Assembly (NCBI GenBank): GCA_023428065.1
Contig: JAEYZI010000087.1
Location: 1 to 64,000 of the forward strand
Length of the DNA stretch: 64,000 nt
Source of the DNA: Actinomycetes bacterium
GTDB lineage: Bacteria; Actinomycetota; Actinomycetes; Actinomycetales; Microbacteriaceae
Direction of reading: 5' to 3'
The position numbers and the translations under genes were made by a program. Each line of letters opens with the position of its first letter. Positions within the stretch are counted from its first letter, which is position 1. Positions 40,628 through 50,231 of the stretch are shown here, in pieces. Below the pieces are notes generated by a model. That model did not search any database and was not told the origin of the DNA. It was given only the letters and a program-made list of their open reading frames with translations.

Positions 40628-41230
40628 TCAGACCGCGGCCGTCACCCGTCCCGCCGCGGCGCGCGCCTGGATCGCGATCACGACGAGCACGATGCCCGCG
40701 AGCACGGCATACGCGCCGAGCACGTAGATGAGGCCGAGGAGCGCCGACTGGGGAGTCGCGAACAGCAGGATCACGAGCAGGATGCCGAACAGGATCGACA
40801 GCACCGAGAAGACGATCCCCATGGCCTTCGCGCCGCCGCTCGCGAGCGTCGCGGCCGCCGGGATGCCGAAGATGCCCTCGATGATCGCCCAGATCGCGAC
40901 GATCCACAGCAGCACGAGGAGCGCGAGCGCGCCAGCGGCGACGGGGAAGATCATCACGAGGATGCCGGCGATGACGCTCACGATGCCGAGCGTGAGCATC
41001 CAGCCCCACGCGGGGTCGTACTTGCGCGTCTGCACGGCGTGGACGATCGTGAAGATGCCGTCGACGAGGGCGTAGATGCCGAAGACCCAGACGAAGGCCA
41101 CGGCCGTGGCGACCGGCCACACGAACGCGAGAATGCCCAGGATGATCGCGAGGATGCCGCGCAGCAGCACGAGCCACCACACGGACTTGATGAAATCGCC
41201 AGCGGCGGCGGTGACGGCGTCGTTCGACAT
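40628..41230 (-). CDS. HdeD/DUF308 family membrane protein
   Basis: A 200-residue protein with six hydrophobic segments arranged as three helical pairs, typical of DUF308. The start reads KSVWWLVLLRGILAIILGIL, and the repeat-like ILAGILVMIFPVAAGALALL and LSILFGILLVILLFA blocks are visible. HdeD proteins are linked to acid or envelope stress; the mechanism is unknown. GGGGAG precedes ATG 41230. It stands alone between a convergent nitrilase gene and a TetR-like gene on the same strand. Confidence 0.85.
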   Translation of the reverse strand: MSNDAVTAAAGDFIKSVWWLVLLRGILAIILGILAFVWPVATAVAFVWVFGIYALVDGIFTIVHAVQTRKYDPAWGWMLTLGIVSVIAGILVMIFPVAAGALALLVLLWIVAIWAIIEGIFGIPAAATLASGGAKAMGIVFSVLSILFGILLVILLFATPQSALLGLIYVLGAYAVLAGIVLVVIAIQARAAAGRVTAAV

Positions 41231-41284
41231 GAGGCTCCCCTTCGATGACCGACGGGTCCCGACGGCCCGCCGTCTGGGCCGAGC

Positions 41285-41929
41285 CTACTCAGGCGTGAAG
41301 CCGACGGCCACCCTCTCGGCGTAGTGCGCGAACACCTGCTTGCCGGGGGTGGTGTCCACGACGTCCGCGTCGACGCTCCGCTCGAGCAGCATCCGGAGGC
41401 CGTCGGCGACGACGTCGATGAGCTGACCGGGGGCCGACATGGCGATCCCCGAGCCCAGCACGCTGATGACCGCGGCGATGGCGTGCGGATCGGCGTCGGG
41501 GCGGATCATGCCCGCATCCTGCAGGGCGGGCAGGAGCTCCGGGTGGATCGTGAGGTCGGGAACCGGCGCGACGCCGTCGATCGCGCGCATGATGCGATTG
41601 AGGGCGGCCGGGTCGTCGAGGTAGAGGGCGCGCGCGAACGGGTGCTCGAAGACGCCGACGAGCGCGTAGCCGAAGATCCGCGACGGGAGGCCGCCCCGCG
41701 GGTCGCGCTCGACGTTGTCGGCGATGACGTGGAGCAGCTCGCGCGTCTCCCGGGTGAGGAGCGATGCGAGGAGTCCCTCGAAGACGGGGAAGATGCGCTG
41801 CACGGCCGCGGTGTCCGTCTCGAGGCCCTGCGCGATGGTGCCGTAGCTGAGCGCCTCGACGCCGTCGCCGATCACGATTCGGGATGCGGTGTCGAGGATC
41901 TGCTCGGCCGTGGGGGTGGTGGTGTCCAT
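41285..41929 (-). CDS. TetR-like transcriptional regulator with divergent HTH
   Basis: A 214-residue protein with the size and layout of TetR regulators. Residues 8-52 (AEQILDTASRIVIGDGVEAL, then YGTIAQGLETDTAAVQRIFPVFEGLLASLL) occupy the place of the HTH, but the usual TVYYHF-type recognition segment is replaced by AAVQRIFPVF, so DNA binding may differ. The C-terminal ligand domain contains FEHPFARALYLDDPAALNRI. It has no obvious divergent target; the aminotransferase lies upstream on the same strand. Confident as a gene, moderately so as a TetR member. Confidence 0.7.
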   Translation of the reverse strand: MDTTTPTAEQILDTASRIVIGDGVEALSYGTIAQGLETDTAAVQRIFPVFEGLLASLLTRETRELLHVIADNVERDPRGGLPSRIFGYALVGVFEHPFARALYLDDPAALNRIMRAIDGVAPVPDLTIHPELLPALQDAGMIRPDADPHAIAAVISVLGSGIAMSAPGQLIDVVADGLRMLLERSVDADVVDTTPGKQVFAHYAERVAVGFTPE

Positions 41930-42013
41930 ACGGTGCCGATCGATTCTGTGGTGCGCTCAGCTTACGGCGGCGCTCGCCCGCCACGCGCGCCCTGTTCGGG
42001 GGTCGCGCTCCGC

Positions 42014-43210
42014 TTACAGACCCGCGGCGCCCACGCGGGCGGCCGCCTCCTCGAGCACCTCGACGCGCTTGCAGAACGCGAATCGCACGAGCGAACGGTA
42101 GGGCTCGCGCCGCTCGGGATGAACGAAGGCCGTGAGCGGTACGCCCACGACGCCGGCCCGCTCGGGCAGCGTTCGGCAGAACGCATCGGCGTCGTCGACG
42201 CCGAGCGGCGTAGCATCCGCGATCACGAAGTACGAGCCCGAGGGGCGCGACACCTCGAAGCCGACCGCCCGGAGTCCGTCGCTCAGCAGATCGCGCTTGG
42301 CCTGGAGCGCGTCGGCCGCCGAGCGGAAGAACGCCTCGGGGAGGTCGAGTCCGCGCGCGATCGCGGGCTGGAACGGCGCGCCGTTCACGTAGGTGAGGAA
42401 CTGCTTGACCGCGAGCACGGCATCCCGGAGCTGCGGCGCGGCGGTCAGCCAGCCGATCTTCCAGCCCGTCGTCGAGAACGTCTTGCCCGCACTCGAGATC
42501 GTGATGACCCGCTCGGCCGCGCCGGGGCGGGTCGCAGCGGGCACGTGCTCGCGTCCGTCGAAGACGAGGTGCTCGTAGACCTCGTCGGTCACGACGAGCG
42601 CGTCGTGGCGGTGCGCGAGCTCGATCGCGAGGTCGAGGAACGAGGGGTCGAGCATCGCCCCCGTCGGGTTGTGCGGCGTGTTGAGCAGGATGATGCGCGT
42701 GCGATCGCTCACGGCCGCCCGCAACGCATCCGGATCGGGCTGGAAGTCGGGCGCGGTGAGCGGCACCGGCACGTGGCGGCCGCCCGCGAGCCCGATGATG
42801 CCCGCGTACGAGTCGTAGACCGGCTCGAGGGTCACGACCTCGTCGCCGTCGTCGACGAACGCGAGGAGCGTCGCCGCAAGCGCCTCGGTGGCGCCCGCGG
42901 TCACGAGCACCTCGCGATCGGGGTCGAGCTCGAGCCCGTAGAAGCGCCGCTGGTGGCGCGCGATCGCCTCGCGCAGCACGGGCATGCCGAGCCCGGGCGG
43001 GTACTGGTTGATGCCGGATGCGATCGCGTCGCGGGCCGCCTCGATCACCTCCGCGGGCCCGTCCTCGTCGGGGAACCCCTGGCCGAGGTTGACCGCTCCG
43101 GTCGCCGCCGCGAGCGCCGACATCTCGGCGAAGATCGTGGGCCGCGGGATGCCGTCCTCCCCGAGCAGGAGCGCCCCCCGCGCGGCTCTCCTCCACGGTG
43201 CGTCGGTCAC
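42014..43210 (-). CDS. PLP-dependent class I/II aminotransferase
   Basis: A 398-residue enzyme of the kynurenine/methionine aminotransferase (MalY-unlike, DapC/YbdL-like) group. It shows GAVNLGQGFPDEDGP (about residues 38-52), GINQYPPGLGMPVLREAIA, LLNTPHNPTGAML, TDEVYEHLVFDG, the PLP-lysine motif SSAGKTFSTTGWKIGW (Lys about 236) and a C-terminal RFAFCK arginine motif. It may serve in succinyldiaminopimelate, methionine or tryptophan-related transamination. GTG 43210 is preferred over GTG 43216 because TAGCGT (43217-43222) ends six bases before it, as at other leaderless genes here. Confidence 0.88.
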   Translation of the reverse strand: MTDAPWRRAARGALLLGEDGIPRPTIFAEMSALAAATGAVNLGQGFPDEDGPAEVIEAARDAIASGINQYPPGLGMPVLREAIARHQRRFYGLELDPDREVLVTAGATEALAATLLAFVDDGDEVVTLEPVYDSYAGIIGLAGGRHVPVPLTAPDFQPDPDALRAAVSDRTRIILLNTPHNPTGAMLDPSFLDLAIELAHRHDALVVTDEVYEHLVFDGREHVPAATRPGAAERVITISSAGKTFSTTGWKIGWLTAAPQLRDAVLAVKQFLTYVNGAPFQPAIARGLDLPEAFFRSAADALQAKRDLLSDGLRAVGFEVSRPSGSYFVIADATPLGVDDADAFCRTLPERAGVVGVPLTAFVHPERREPYRSLVRFAFCKRVEVLEEAAARVGAAGL

Positions 43211-43321
43211 CTGCACACGCTACCGGGAGCCGCCGATCGACGGCGAAGTAGGCTCGCAGCACGAGCATAGGGATCGTTCAGCTTGGCACCGCACGCTGGC
43301 GAGTGCGTGAAAGGAGCCCCC

Positions 43322-44722
43322 ATGTCCGACCACCTCGAGTCGTCTGAGAACACCACCCCCGAGACCCCGCAGGCGCCCGCACCGGCCGACGCCTCCGCAG
43401 CGCCGACCATGGATCAGCCGAGCGCCTCGTCCGAGGTCCCGCCGACCTTCGCCGCGCCCGCCGCGGCCGCAGCCCCCGCATCCGCCGACGCCCCCGCCGG
43501 CGTGCGCCAGCGCTCCGTCGCCGTGCCGATCATCGCGGCCGCCGTCGTCGCCGCCCTCCTCGGCGGTGGCGCCGGGGCGGGAGTCGCCGCCTGGGCGATC
43601 ACGAGCCAGCAGGGCCAGGCCTCGTCCGGCGAGCCCTCGGGTCCGCACACCATCAACGTCAACAACCCCGGCAGCGTCGATGTCGTGACCGCCGTCGCCG
43701 CGAAGGCCGCGGACTCCGTCGTCACCATCAGCGTCTCCGCGGGAGACTCCGCCGGATCCGGCTCGGGCGTCATCCTGAGCTCCGACGGCTACGTGCTGAC
43801 CAACACCCACGTCGTCACCCTCGACGGCGCGTCCGAGGACGGCAAGATCGAGGTGACGACCGCCGACGGCCGCATCTTCACGGCCGAGATCGTCGGCCTC
43901 GACCCCATCGTCGACCTCGCGGTCATCAAGCTCGAGGACGCCTCGGGCCTGACCCCCGTCGAGTGGGGCGACTCGTCGAAGCTCGACGTGGGCGACCAGG
44001 TCGTCGCGATCGGCGCGCCGCTCGGCCTCTCGAACACCGTCACCGACGGCATCGTGAGCGCGTTGAGCCGCAGCATCCAGATCAAGTCGTCGGCCGTGCC
44101 CCACTCGGGCGACTCCGACAGCGCGCCCGACCAGGGCCAGAACGGCGGTCAGGGGCCGTTCGACTTCTGGAACTTCGACCAGCGCGGCGGCGAGACGCCC
44201 CGGCAGCAGTCGTCGTCGACGATCTCGGTCCCCGTCATCCAGACCGACGCCGCCATCAACCCCGGCAACTCCGGCGGCGCGCTGCTCGACGAGAAGGGCC
44301 GGCTCGTCGGCATCAACGTCGCGATCGCCTCGACGGGATCGGGCGCGGGCGGTCAGAGCGGTTCGATCGGAGTCGGGTTCGCGATCCCGTCGTCGCTCGC
44401 GAAGCGCGTGGCCGAGGAGATCATCGAGAACGGCTCGGCGAGCCACGGCCTGCTCGGTGCGACCGTCGTGACGGCCACCTCGTCCGAGTCGGATGTCGTG
44501 GGCGCCGTGATCCAGGACGTCACCTCGGGGGGCGCCGCCGAGGCGGCGGGGCTCAAGAAGGGCGACGTCGTGACCAAGCTCGGCGGCGTCGCGATCACGA
44601 GCAGCACCGACCTCACGGCCCAGGTGCGGGCGCTCGCGGCGGGATCGACCGCCCAGCTCACCTACCAGCGTGACGGCAAGGCCGCGACCGTCGAGGTGAA
44701 GCTCGGCGAACTCGCCTCCTAA
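43322..44722 (+). CDS. HtrA/DegP-type membrane-anchored serine protease with PDZ
   Basis: A 466-residue protein. ATG 43322 has AAAGGAG upstream. A Pro/Ala-rich cytoplasmic N-terminus (about 1-65) precedes one transmembrane helix (about 70-95), then the trypsin-like domain: catalytic His in LTNTHVVTL (about 163), Asp in PIVDLAVIKLED (about 198) and Ser in INPGNSGGALLDEKGRLVGI (about 316). A PDZ domain closes the chain (about 385-460, GAAEAAGLKKGDVVTKLGGV). Such S1C proteases degrade or chaperone misfolded extracytoplasmic proteins. An unusual long inverted repeat follows the stop codon. Confidence 0.93.
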   Translation: MSDHLESSENTTPETPQAPAPADASAAPTMDQPSASSEVPPTFAAPAAAAAPASADAPAGVRQRSVAVPIIAAAVVAALLGGGAGAGVAAWAITSQQGQASSGEPSGPHTINVNNPGSVDVVTAVAAKAADSVVTISVSAGDSAGSGSGVILSSDGYVLTNTHVVTLDGASEDGKIEVTTADGRIFTAEIVGLDPIVDLAVIKLEDASGLTPVEWGDSSKLDVGDQVVAIGAPLGLSNTVTDGIVSALSRSIQIKSSAVPHSGDSDSAPDQGQNGGQGPFDFWNFDQRGGETPRQQSSSTISVPVIQTDAAINPGNSGGALLDEKGRLVGINVAIASTGSGAGGQSGSIGVGFAIPSSLAKRVAEEIIENGSASHGLLGATVVTATSSESDVVGAVIQDVTSGGAAEAAGLKKGDVVTKLGGVAITSSTDLTAQVRALAAGSTAQLTYQRDGKAATVEVKLGELAS

Positions 44723-44733
44723 CCCTCTCCCCA

Positions 44734-44795
44734 AAGTTCCCGTTCCGCGTCTTAGTTCCCGTTCCTTCGGGCACAAACACGCGGAACGGGAACTT
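44734..44795. repeat. Long inverted repeat with internal third copy, after htrA-type gene
   Basis: AAGTTCCCGTTCCGCGT (44734-44750) is exactly complementary to 44779-44795, a 17-base perfect stem. Inside the loop, AGTTCCCGTTCC is repeated (44754-44765) in the direct orientation, so two alternative hairpins are possible. It may terminate the protease mRNA. The AGTTCCCGTTCC word stands out from the surrounding GC-rich DNA. Confidence 0.7.
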
Positions 44796-44917
44796 ACTTG
44801 TGTGCGAGGGGGTGACTGGGGTGAGGGGGGTGACGGGGGTGGGGGGAGTGGATGCGGAGCGGGGGTGTCGCGTTGCTAGGCTCGACCGAGCCGCACCCCG
44901 CGGGCACAGGAGGACGC

Positions 44918-45964
44918 ATGCCGCAGCCGGACGCGCCTCCCGGCGTCTCCTACGTCATGCCGGTGCTCAACGAGGTTGCCTACATCGCCGATGCCGTGCG
45001 ATCCGTGCTCGCGCAGGAGTACGACGGCCCCGTCGAGCTCATCCTCGCGCTCGGCCCCTCGACCGACGGCACGGCGGATGTCGTGGCCGGGCTCGTCGCG
45101 GAGGACCCCCGCATCCGCGTCGTCGAGAACCCCGGCATGGACATCCCCATCGGACTCAACCTCGCGATCGACGCCGCGCGTCACCCCGTCATCGTGCGGG
45201 TCGACGCGCACACGGAGCTGTCGCCCGGCTACACCGCGCGCGGCGTCGAGACGCTCGCCCGCACGGGCGCGGCGAGCGTCGGCGGCGTCATGGCGGCGGC
45301 GGGCAAGCCCGGCGTGCAGGCGGCCATCGCGCGCGCCTACAACAGCCGCTTCGGCCTCGGGGGCGCGAGCTACCACGACGACGACGCCGTCGAGGAGGGC
45401 CCTGCGGAATCCGCCTACCTCGGCGTCATGGATGCCGCCCTGCTGCGCGAGGTGGGCGGCTACGACACCACCCTGCGCCGCGGTGAGGACTGGGAGCTCA
45501 ACTTCCGACTCCGCAACGCCGGGCACCTCGTGTGGTTCGACCCGGCCCTGCAGGTGCGGTACTGGCCCCGCTCGAGCTGGGGCGCGCTCGCGCGGCAGTT
45601 CTGGGCGACCGGGGTCTGGCGCGGGGAGCTCGTGCGCCGCCTCGGGGCGCGCAACTCGCTGCGCTACTTCGCGCCGCCGCTCTTCGTCGTCGACCTCGCG
45701 CTGTGCGTGATCCTCGCGCCGATCCTCGCGACGGGTCTCGTGAGCGGATGGCTCGCGTGGGTCCTCGCGCTCGCCTACCTCGGTCCCGTGCTCTACCTCG
45801 CCCTGCTCGGTGTGGCAGCGGTGCGCTCGCCGGGGAGAGCGCTCGACAGGCTCCGCGTCGCGGTGGCCATCGCGATCATGCACGTGAGCTGGGGCTCCGG
45901 CTTCATCGTCGGCGTCACCCGCGGCGCCCGTGACGCCGTCGACACCTCGCGCACCGAGTCCTGA
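44918..45964 (+). CDS. Family 2 glycosyltransferase
   Basis: A 348-residue protein. ATG 44918 is preceded by AGGAGG at five bases. The GT-A domain (residues 1-230) begins VSYVMPVLNEVAYIADAVRS and has the DxD-type RVDAHTELSPGY and a conserved acidic RRGEDWELNFRLRNAG acceptor motif. Three hydrophobic helices (about 250-330) anchor it to the membrane. This ExoA-like form transfers sugars to lipid carriers or glycopolymers. It opens the surface-polymer region and is convergent, with no gap, with the double glycerophosphotransferase gene. TAGGCT at 44877-44882 is a likely -10 box. Confidence 0.88.
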   Translation: MPQPDAPPGVSYVMPVLNEVAYIADAVRSVLAQEYDGPVELILALGPSTDGTADVVAGLVAEDPRIRVVENPGMDIPIGLNLAIDAARHPVIVRVDAHTELSPGYTARGVETLARTGAASVGGVMAAAGKPGVQAAIARAYNSRFGLGGASYHDDDAVEEGPAESAYLGVMDAALLREVGGYDTTLRRGEDWELNFRLRNAGHLVWFDPALQVRYWPRSSWGALARQFWATGVWRGELVRRLGARNSLRYFAPPLFVVDLALCVILAPILATGLVSGWLAWVLALAYLGPVLYLALLGVAAVRSPGRALDRLRVAVAIAIMHVSWGSGFIVGVTRGARDAVDTSRTES

Positions 45965-48739
45965 CTAGAGCCAGCCCGCGTCGATCATGCGCTGCACGAC
46001 CCGGCGGCCGGCGTCGCCGTCGTCGAGCGGCGTGAACCGCTCGCGCCAGCGGCTCGCCTGCCGCCGGTAGCGGCTGCGCGCGATGTCGGCATCCGCGATC
46101 GCGTCGAGCAGCTCCTCGCGCGTGCGCACGACGGGTCCCGGGGCCTCCGCGAGCAGGTCGAAGTAGAAGCCGCGCAGGTCGGAGCTGTAGTGGGCGAGGT
46201 CGGGCGTGAAGAACACGACCGGCCGGCCGGTCGCCGCGAAGTCGAACATGACGGAGGAGTAGTCGGTCACGAGCACGTCCGAGACCTCGAGCAGGTCGGC
46301 GACGTTGGGGTAGCTCGTGACGTCGATGAGGCCGTCGGCCTCGAGGTCGCGTCCGTAGCGCAGGGTCCGCGAGTGCCCGCGCACGAGCAGCACGTGATCC
46401 TCGCCGAGCTCGCGCGCGAAGCTCGTGAGGTCGAGGTAGTCGACCATCTCGGTGCGGTCGTCTCGCCACGTCGGCGCGTAGAGCACGACGCGGGCGCCCT
46501 CCGGGATGCCGACCGCGCGCCGGATGCCGTCCGCGTCCGCGCCGGAGACGAGGCGGTCGTTGCGGGGGTAGCCCTCGTCCCACGTGCCGCGCGTGAAGGC
46601 GTACGCCGAGCGGAAGATGCGCGCGCTGTAGGCGTTCTGGGCGAGCAGCGCGTCCCAGCGGCGGCTCTCGCGTCGCACCGCGATGCGCGTGCGCAGCCCG
46701 ACGTTCGGACGGTCCAGACCGAGCCTTTTGAGCATCGTGCCGTGCCAGGTCTGCAGCACGTGCTGGTGCGGGCGGCGCCGGTAGCGCTTGCGCAGCCAGT
46801 CGTTGACGATGAGCACGCGTGCGGCCGCACGCACGCGCCACCACTCGCGACTGCCCTCGATGAGCCGGATGTCGCCCTCGGGGACCGCGACCGACCCGTC
46901 GACGACGCTCCAGTACCGGCCAACGTCGGGCCGCATCCGGCGCAGGGTGCGCGCGATGCCGAGGGGGTTGTCGGAGGCCGACTGACCGTAGAAGCTCTCG
47001 AGGAAGACGGCGTCCTCGGGGCGCGCGGCGCCGCGACGGTAGGCGCGTTCGAGCCGTCGCTGGTTGCGGGGGCCGATCTCGTCCGGGGCGAGCGGCGGCG
47101 ACACGCGCAGTGCGAGTCCCCCCGCCGACGCGCGGAGCTCGGCGTGGAAGAGCGGATGCGCGAACCGTTCGGGCAGCTCGGTCTCGACGACGAGGCGGCT
47201 CGTCGGGATCGCACCCTCGAGCGTGACGCGGTACTCGCCCGACGGCAGGGCGAGCCCCGCGACCCCCCAGCGCTCGGCGAGCAGCGGCAGGCGAACGCTC
47301 AGGCTGCCGCCCACCCCGACAGGCGCGTCGACGCGCGCGCGGGACCCCTCGAGCCGCACCGTCTCGACGCGACGTACGGGCTCGGCGACCGTGAGCCGCA
47401 GGGCGGGGCCGTCGGCGCCCTCCTCGAACGCGGCCTCGACGACGCGCGCGCGGGGGAGGCGCCCGTCGGGCACATGCCCGTCGGTCGGTGCGCCCGTGCG
47501 CGCGAGGATCTCCGCGAGGACGCGCTCGGCGCTGCGCCCGTCGAGCCGGTCGATGTGCTCCTCGCGCAGCCACACCGTGTGGTCGGCCATGCGTCGACCC
47601 AGCTCGCTGTCCGACCCGGCGGCGTCGAGGTGCTCGAGCACGTGCTGCCACCGGTTGACGTAGCGGTCGTCGCTGAAGATGCGGTAGTTCTCGTAGAGCC
47701 CCCGCCTGCGGGCGTACACCTCCACGTCCGGCGCGAAGAACACGACGGGGCCGTCGGTGAGGGCGTAGTCGTAGGCGATCGACGAGTAGTCGGTGACGAG
47801 CACGTCGATGCCGGCGAGCGCGGGCGTGACGTCGACGAGCTCGCGCACGCCGAGCATGCGGATGCGGTCGGAGACGGCGGGGCCGGCGGCGTAGTCGCCG
47901 AGGCCCAGCGGGTGCGCGCGCACGAGCAGCACGGCGTCGCGCGCCTCGAGCCAGCGGGCGATCATCTGCCACTCCTCGGCCGTCGGGGCGCCCGGGTCGA
48001 CGCCGCCGTCGCGCCACGTCGGCGCGTAGAGCACGACCCGCGTGGCGTCGTCGAGCGGCCCCGTGGCGTCGGCGAGCAGCATGCGCGCATCCGCCCGCAC
48101 CTCGGCCGGGTCGCGCGCGAGCAGGGCGTCGTCGCGGATGTCGCCGAGGGCGGGGATGCGGTCCGGCCGCACGCCGAAGGCCGAGGCGATGCGCGGGGCG
48201 ACGAGCTCGGAGGCGACCGGGAACAGGTCGATGCCGCGGCCCGCGACACGGTAGGCGCGTGCGAGGAGCGCGCGCACGTAGCGGTGGTCGGGCACGCCGC
48301 GCACCCGCAGCGTCGCGGGGGAGTCGAGGTGCAGCTTCTTGAGCGGGATGCCGTGCCACAGCTGCACGACGAAGGCGCCGCTCGTGGCGTAGCGGTTGAC
48401 GTCGCCGTAGCCGTGCGTGACGACGACGACGCGCGCGCGGAGGGTGAGCCAGAACCCGCGCCACGATCCCTTGAGGGCGGCGTCGAGCCCGCGGGAGAGC
48501 GCCTCGCCGAGCTCGGCATCGTCCGAGGCGAGCCACACGAGCCGTGTGCGGTCCTCGAGCCTCTCGTGGGCGAGCCGGTAGAGCGGCAGCGCTCCCTCGC
48601 CGAGCCCGATGCCGCATCCGAAGACCCACAGTCGCGCAGTGCGGGGCACCAGCAACGCGGCAAGCGCGCCGAGAGCGTAGAGCGGCAGGCGGAGCAGCTT
48701 TCGGGCGTTGCCGGCGCCGAAGGTGAAGGTCGCAGGCAT
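45965..48739 (-). CDS. Double-domain CDP-glycerol glycerophosphotransferase-like protein
   Basis: A 924-residue protein with two TagB/TagF-type domains. The first (about residues 60-430) contains LWHGIPLKKL, VLYAPTWRDG and VLVTDYSSIAYDYAL. The second (about 560-920) repeats the set as TWHGTMLKRLG, VLYAPTWRDDR and VLVTDYSSVMFDFAA. A beta-rich linker domain (about 450-545) joins them. Each domain should transfer polyol-phosphate units from a CDP-activated donor, so one chain could both prime and extend a teichoic-acid-type polymer (inference). An N-terminal hydrophobic segment (about 15-40) attaches it to the membrane. CAGAAT lies seven bases before ATG 48739. Confidence 0.87.
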   Translation of the reverse strand: MPATFTFGAGNARKLLRLPLYALGALAALLVPRTARLWVFGCGIGLGEGALPLYRLAHERLEDRTRLVWLASDDAELGEALSRGLDAALKGSWRGFWLTLRARVVVVTHGYGDVNRYATSGAFVVQLWHGIPLKKLHLDSPATLRVRGVPDHRYVRALLARAYRVAGRGIDLFPVASELVAPRIASAFGVRPDRIPALGDIRDDALLARDPAEVRADARMLLADATGPLDDATRVVLYAPTWRDGGVDPGAPTAEEWQMIARWLEARDAVLLVRAHPLGLGDYAAGPAVSDRIRMLGVRELVDVTPALAGIDVLVTDYSSIAYDYALTDGPVVFFAPDVEVYARRRGLYENYRIFSDDRYVNRWQHVLEHLDAAGSDSELGRRMADHTVWLREEHIDRLDGRSAERVLAEILARTGAPTDGHVPDGRLPRARVVEAAFEEGADGPALRLTVAEPVRRVETVRLEGSRARVDAPVGVGGSLSVRLPLLAERWGVAGLALPSGEYRVTLEGAIPTSRLVVETELPERFAHPLFHAELRASAGGLALRVSPPLAPDEIGPRNQRRLERAYRRGAARPEDAVFLESFYGQSASDNPLGIARTLRRMRPDVGRYWSVVDGSVAVPEGDIRLIEGSREWWRVRAAARVLIVNDWLRKRYRRRPHQHVLQTWHGTMLKRLGLDRPNVGLRTRIAVRRESRRWDALLAQNAYSARIFRSAYAFTRGTWDEGYPRNDRLVSGADADGIRRAVGIPEGARVVLYAPTWRDDRTEMVDYLDLTSFARELGEDHVLLVRGHSRTLRYGRDLEADGLIDVTSYPNVADLLEVSDVLVTDYSSVMFDFAATGRPVVFFTPDLAHYSSDLRGFYFDLLAEAPGPVVRTREELLDAIADADIARSRYRRQASRWRERFTPLDDGDAGRRVVQRMIDAGWL

Positions 48740-48895
48740 CGGCACGATTCTGTCACGCGGGCCATGCGCGGCGGCGGATGCGGTCGCGGCGCGGCAACCG
48801 ATCGGTAACGATGGCGGGCGGCGGTCGGTGCGCGCAGACGGCGGCTGATGTAATTGTTCGGGCGCCCCCGGCGCCGGCTGACGGGGAGGACACGG

Positions 48896-50197
48896 ATGGG
48901 CATCGCGAGCGACCTCAAGGCGGCCCGCAAGGTGCTGACCAACGCGGTGCGTTCGCGCGCCACGCGCCGTGAGCTCGCGCACCGCATCGAGACCGAGGGC
49001 ACGGGCGAGCCCGCCGAGGTCGAGATCGCCGTCTATTTCGCCGACACGCGCGTGAACCTCTACCAGATCCGTCAGTGGTACGCGCCCCTCGCCGAGCTCG
49101 CGAAGCGGCATCCGGTGACGATCCTCACCCGCAGCCCCGGGGCGACCCTCACCCTCAAGGACGAGGCCCCCGTGCCCGTGGTCTACTGCCGCAAGGTCAC
49201 CGACCTCGAGGCGTTCGTCGGGCGCCACGACGTGCGCATCGTGTTCTACGTCAACCAGAACATGAAGAACTTCCAGATGTTCCGGTACGCGCGCATGTGG
49301 CACGTGTTCATCAACCACGGCGAGTCCGACAAGATGTACATGACCACCAACCAGTTCAAGGCCTACGACTTCGCCCTCGTCGCCGGCCAGGCGGCGGTCG
49401 ACCGTCTCTCGAAGAAGCTCTGGGGCTACGACGTCGCGACGAAGGCGATCCCGATCGGGCGCCCGCAGGCCGACCACTTCGCGGGCGAGGTGCCGTATCC
49501 CCACGACGACCGCACGGTCGTCCTCTACGCGCCCACGTGGGAGGGGGACCGCCCGGCGGCCGCGTACGGCTCGATCGCGTCGCACGGCGAGGCGATCGCG
49601 AACGCGGTGCTCGCCTCGCCCGCGCACCGGCTCGTGTACCGCCCGCATCCGCGGTCCGGCGTCATCGACCCCGCGTACCGCGAGGCCAACGAGCGCATCA
49701 TCGCCGCGATCGCCGCCGCCAACGCCGCCGACCCGAGCGCGCACCACGTCTACGATGACGGCCCCCAGCTCGGCTGGCAACTCGCCGACGCCGACGTCGC
49801 GATCACCGACATCTCGGCGATGGTGTACGACCGGCTCGCGGTGGGCAAGCCGATCCTCGTGGCGCGCCCCGCGTCGCCCGCCGCGGAGATCGACGAACAG
49901 GGCTACCTCGGCGCGGCCGAGTGGCTCACCGCCGAGGACGCCCCGGATGTGCTCGTGGCCGTCGACCGGGCGCTCACCGACCCCGAGGCGCGCGAGAAGC
50001 TCGCCTTCTGGTCGAACCACCACTTCGGCGACACGTCGCCCGGCGCGGCCACCGCCCGCTTCCACGCCGCAGTCGATCGGCTCATGGCCGAGTGGGACCG
50101 CTACGCGGCCCTGCACGCGACCGACCCGCGCACCTCCGAGTCGGATCCGTTCGACGAGGAGGAGGACGAGGAGGGCATGCCCTCCTCGGGCGACTGA
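48896..50197 (+). CDS. CDP-glycerol glycerophosphotransferase-like protein (single domain)
   Basis: A 433-residue protein. ATG 48896 has GGGAGG upstream. It matches the TagB-like fold in a diverged form: IAVYFADTRVNLYQIRQWYA at the N-terminal side, VFINHGESDKMYMTTNQFKAYDF (about 140-162), IGRPQADHF, VLYAPTWEGDRPAAAYGSI and AITDISAMVYDRLAVGKP (about 302-320). The usual TDYSS is replaced by TDISA, so donor use may differ. The C-terminus is strongly acidic (EEEDEEG). It is divergent from the double-domain gene and probably adds a primer or side unit to the same polymer. Confidence 0.83.
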   Translation: MGIASDLKAARKVLTNAVRSRATRRELAHRIETEGTGEPAEVEIAVYFADTRVNLYQIRQWYAPLAELAKRHPVTILTRSPGATLTLKDEAPVPVVYCRKVTDLEAFVGRHDVRIVFYVNQNMKNFQMFRYARMWHVFINHGESDKMYMTTNQFKAYDFALVAGQAAVDRLSKKLWGYDVATKAIPIGRPQADHFAGEVPYPHDDRTVVLYAPTWEGDRPAAAYGSIASHGEAIANAVLASPAHRLVYRPHPRSGVIDPAYREANERIIAAIAAANAADPSAHHVYDDGPQLGWQLADADVAITDISAMVYDRLAVGKPILVARPASPAAEIDEQGYLGAAEWLTAEDAPDVLVAVDRALTDPEAREKLAFWSNHHFGDTSPGAATARFHAAVDRLMAEWDRYAALHATDPRTSESDPFDEEEDEEGMPSSGD

Positions 50198-50231
50198 CCC
50201 GTTGACGAGCTCGAACTCGTCGGCCGAGGCG

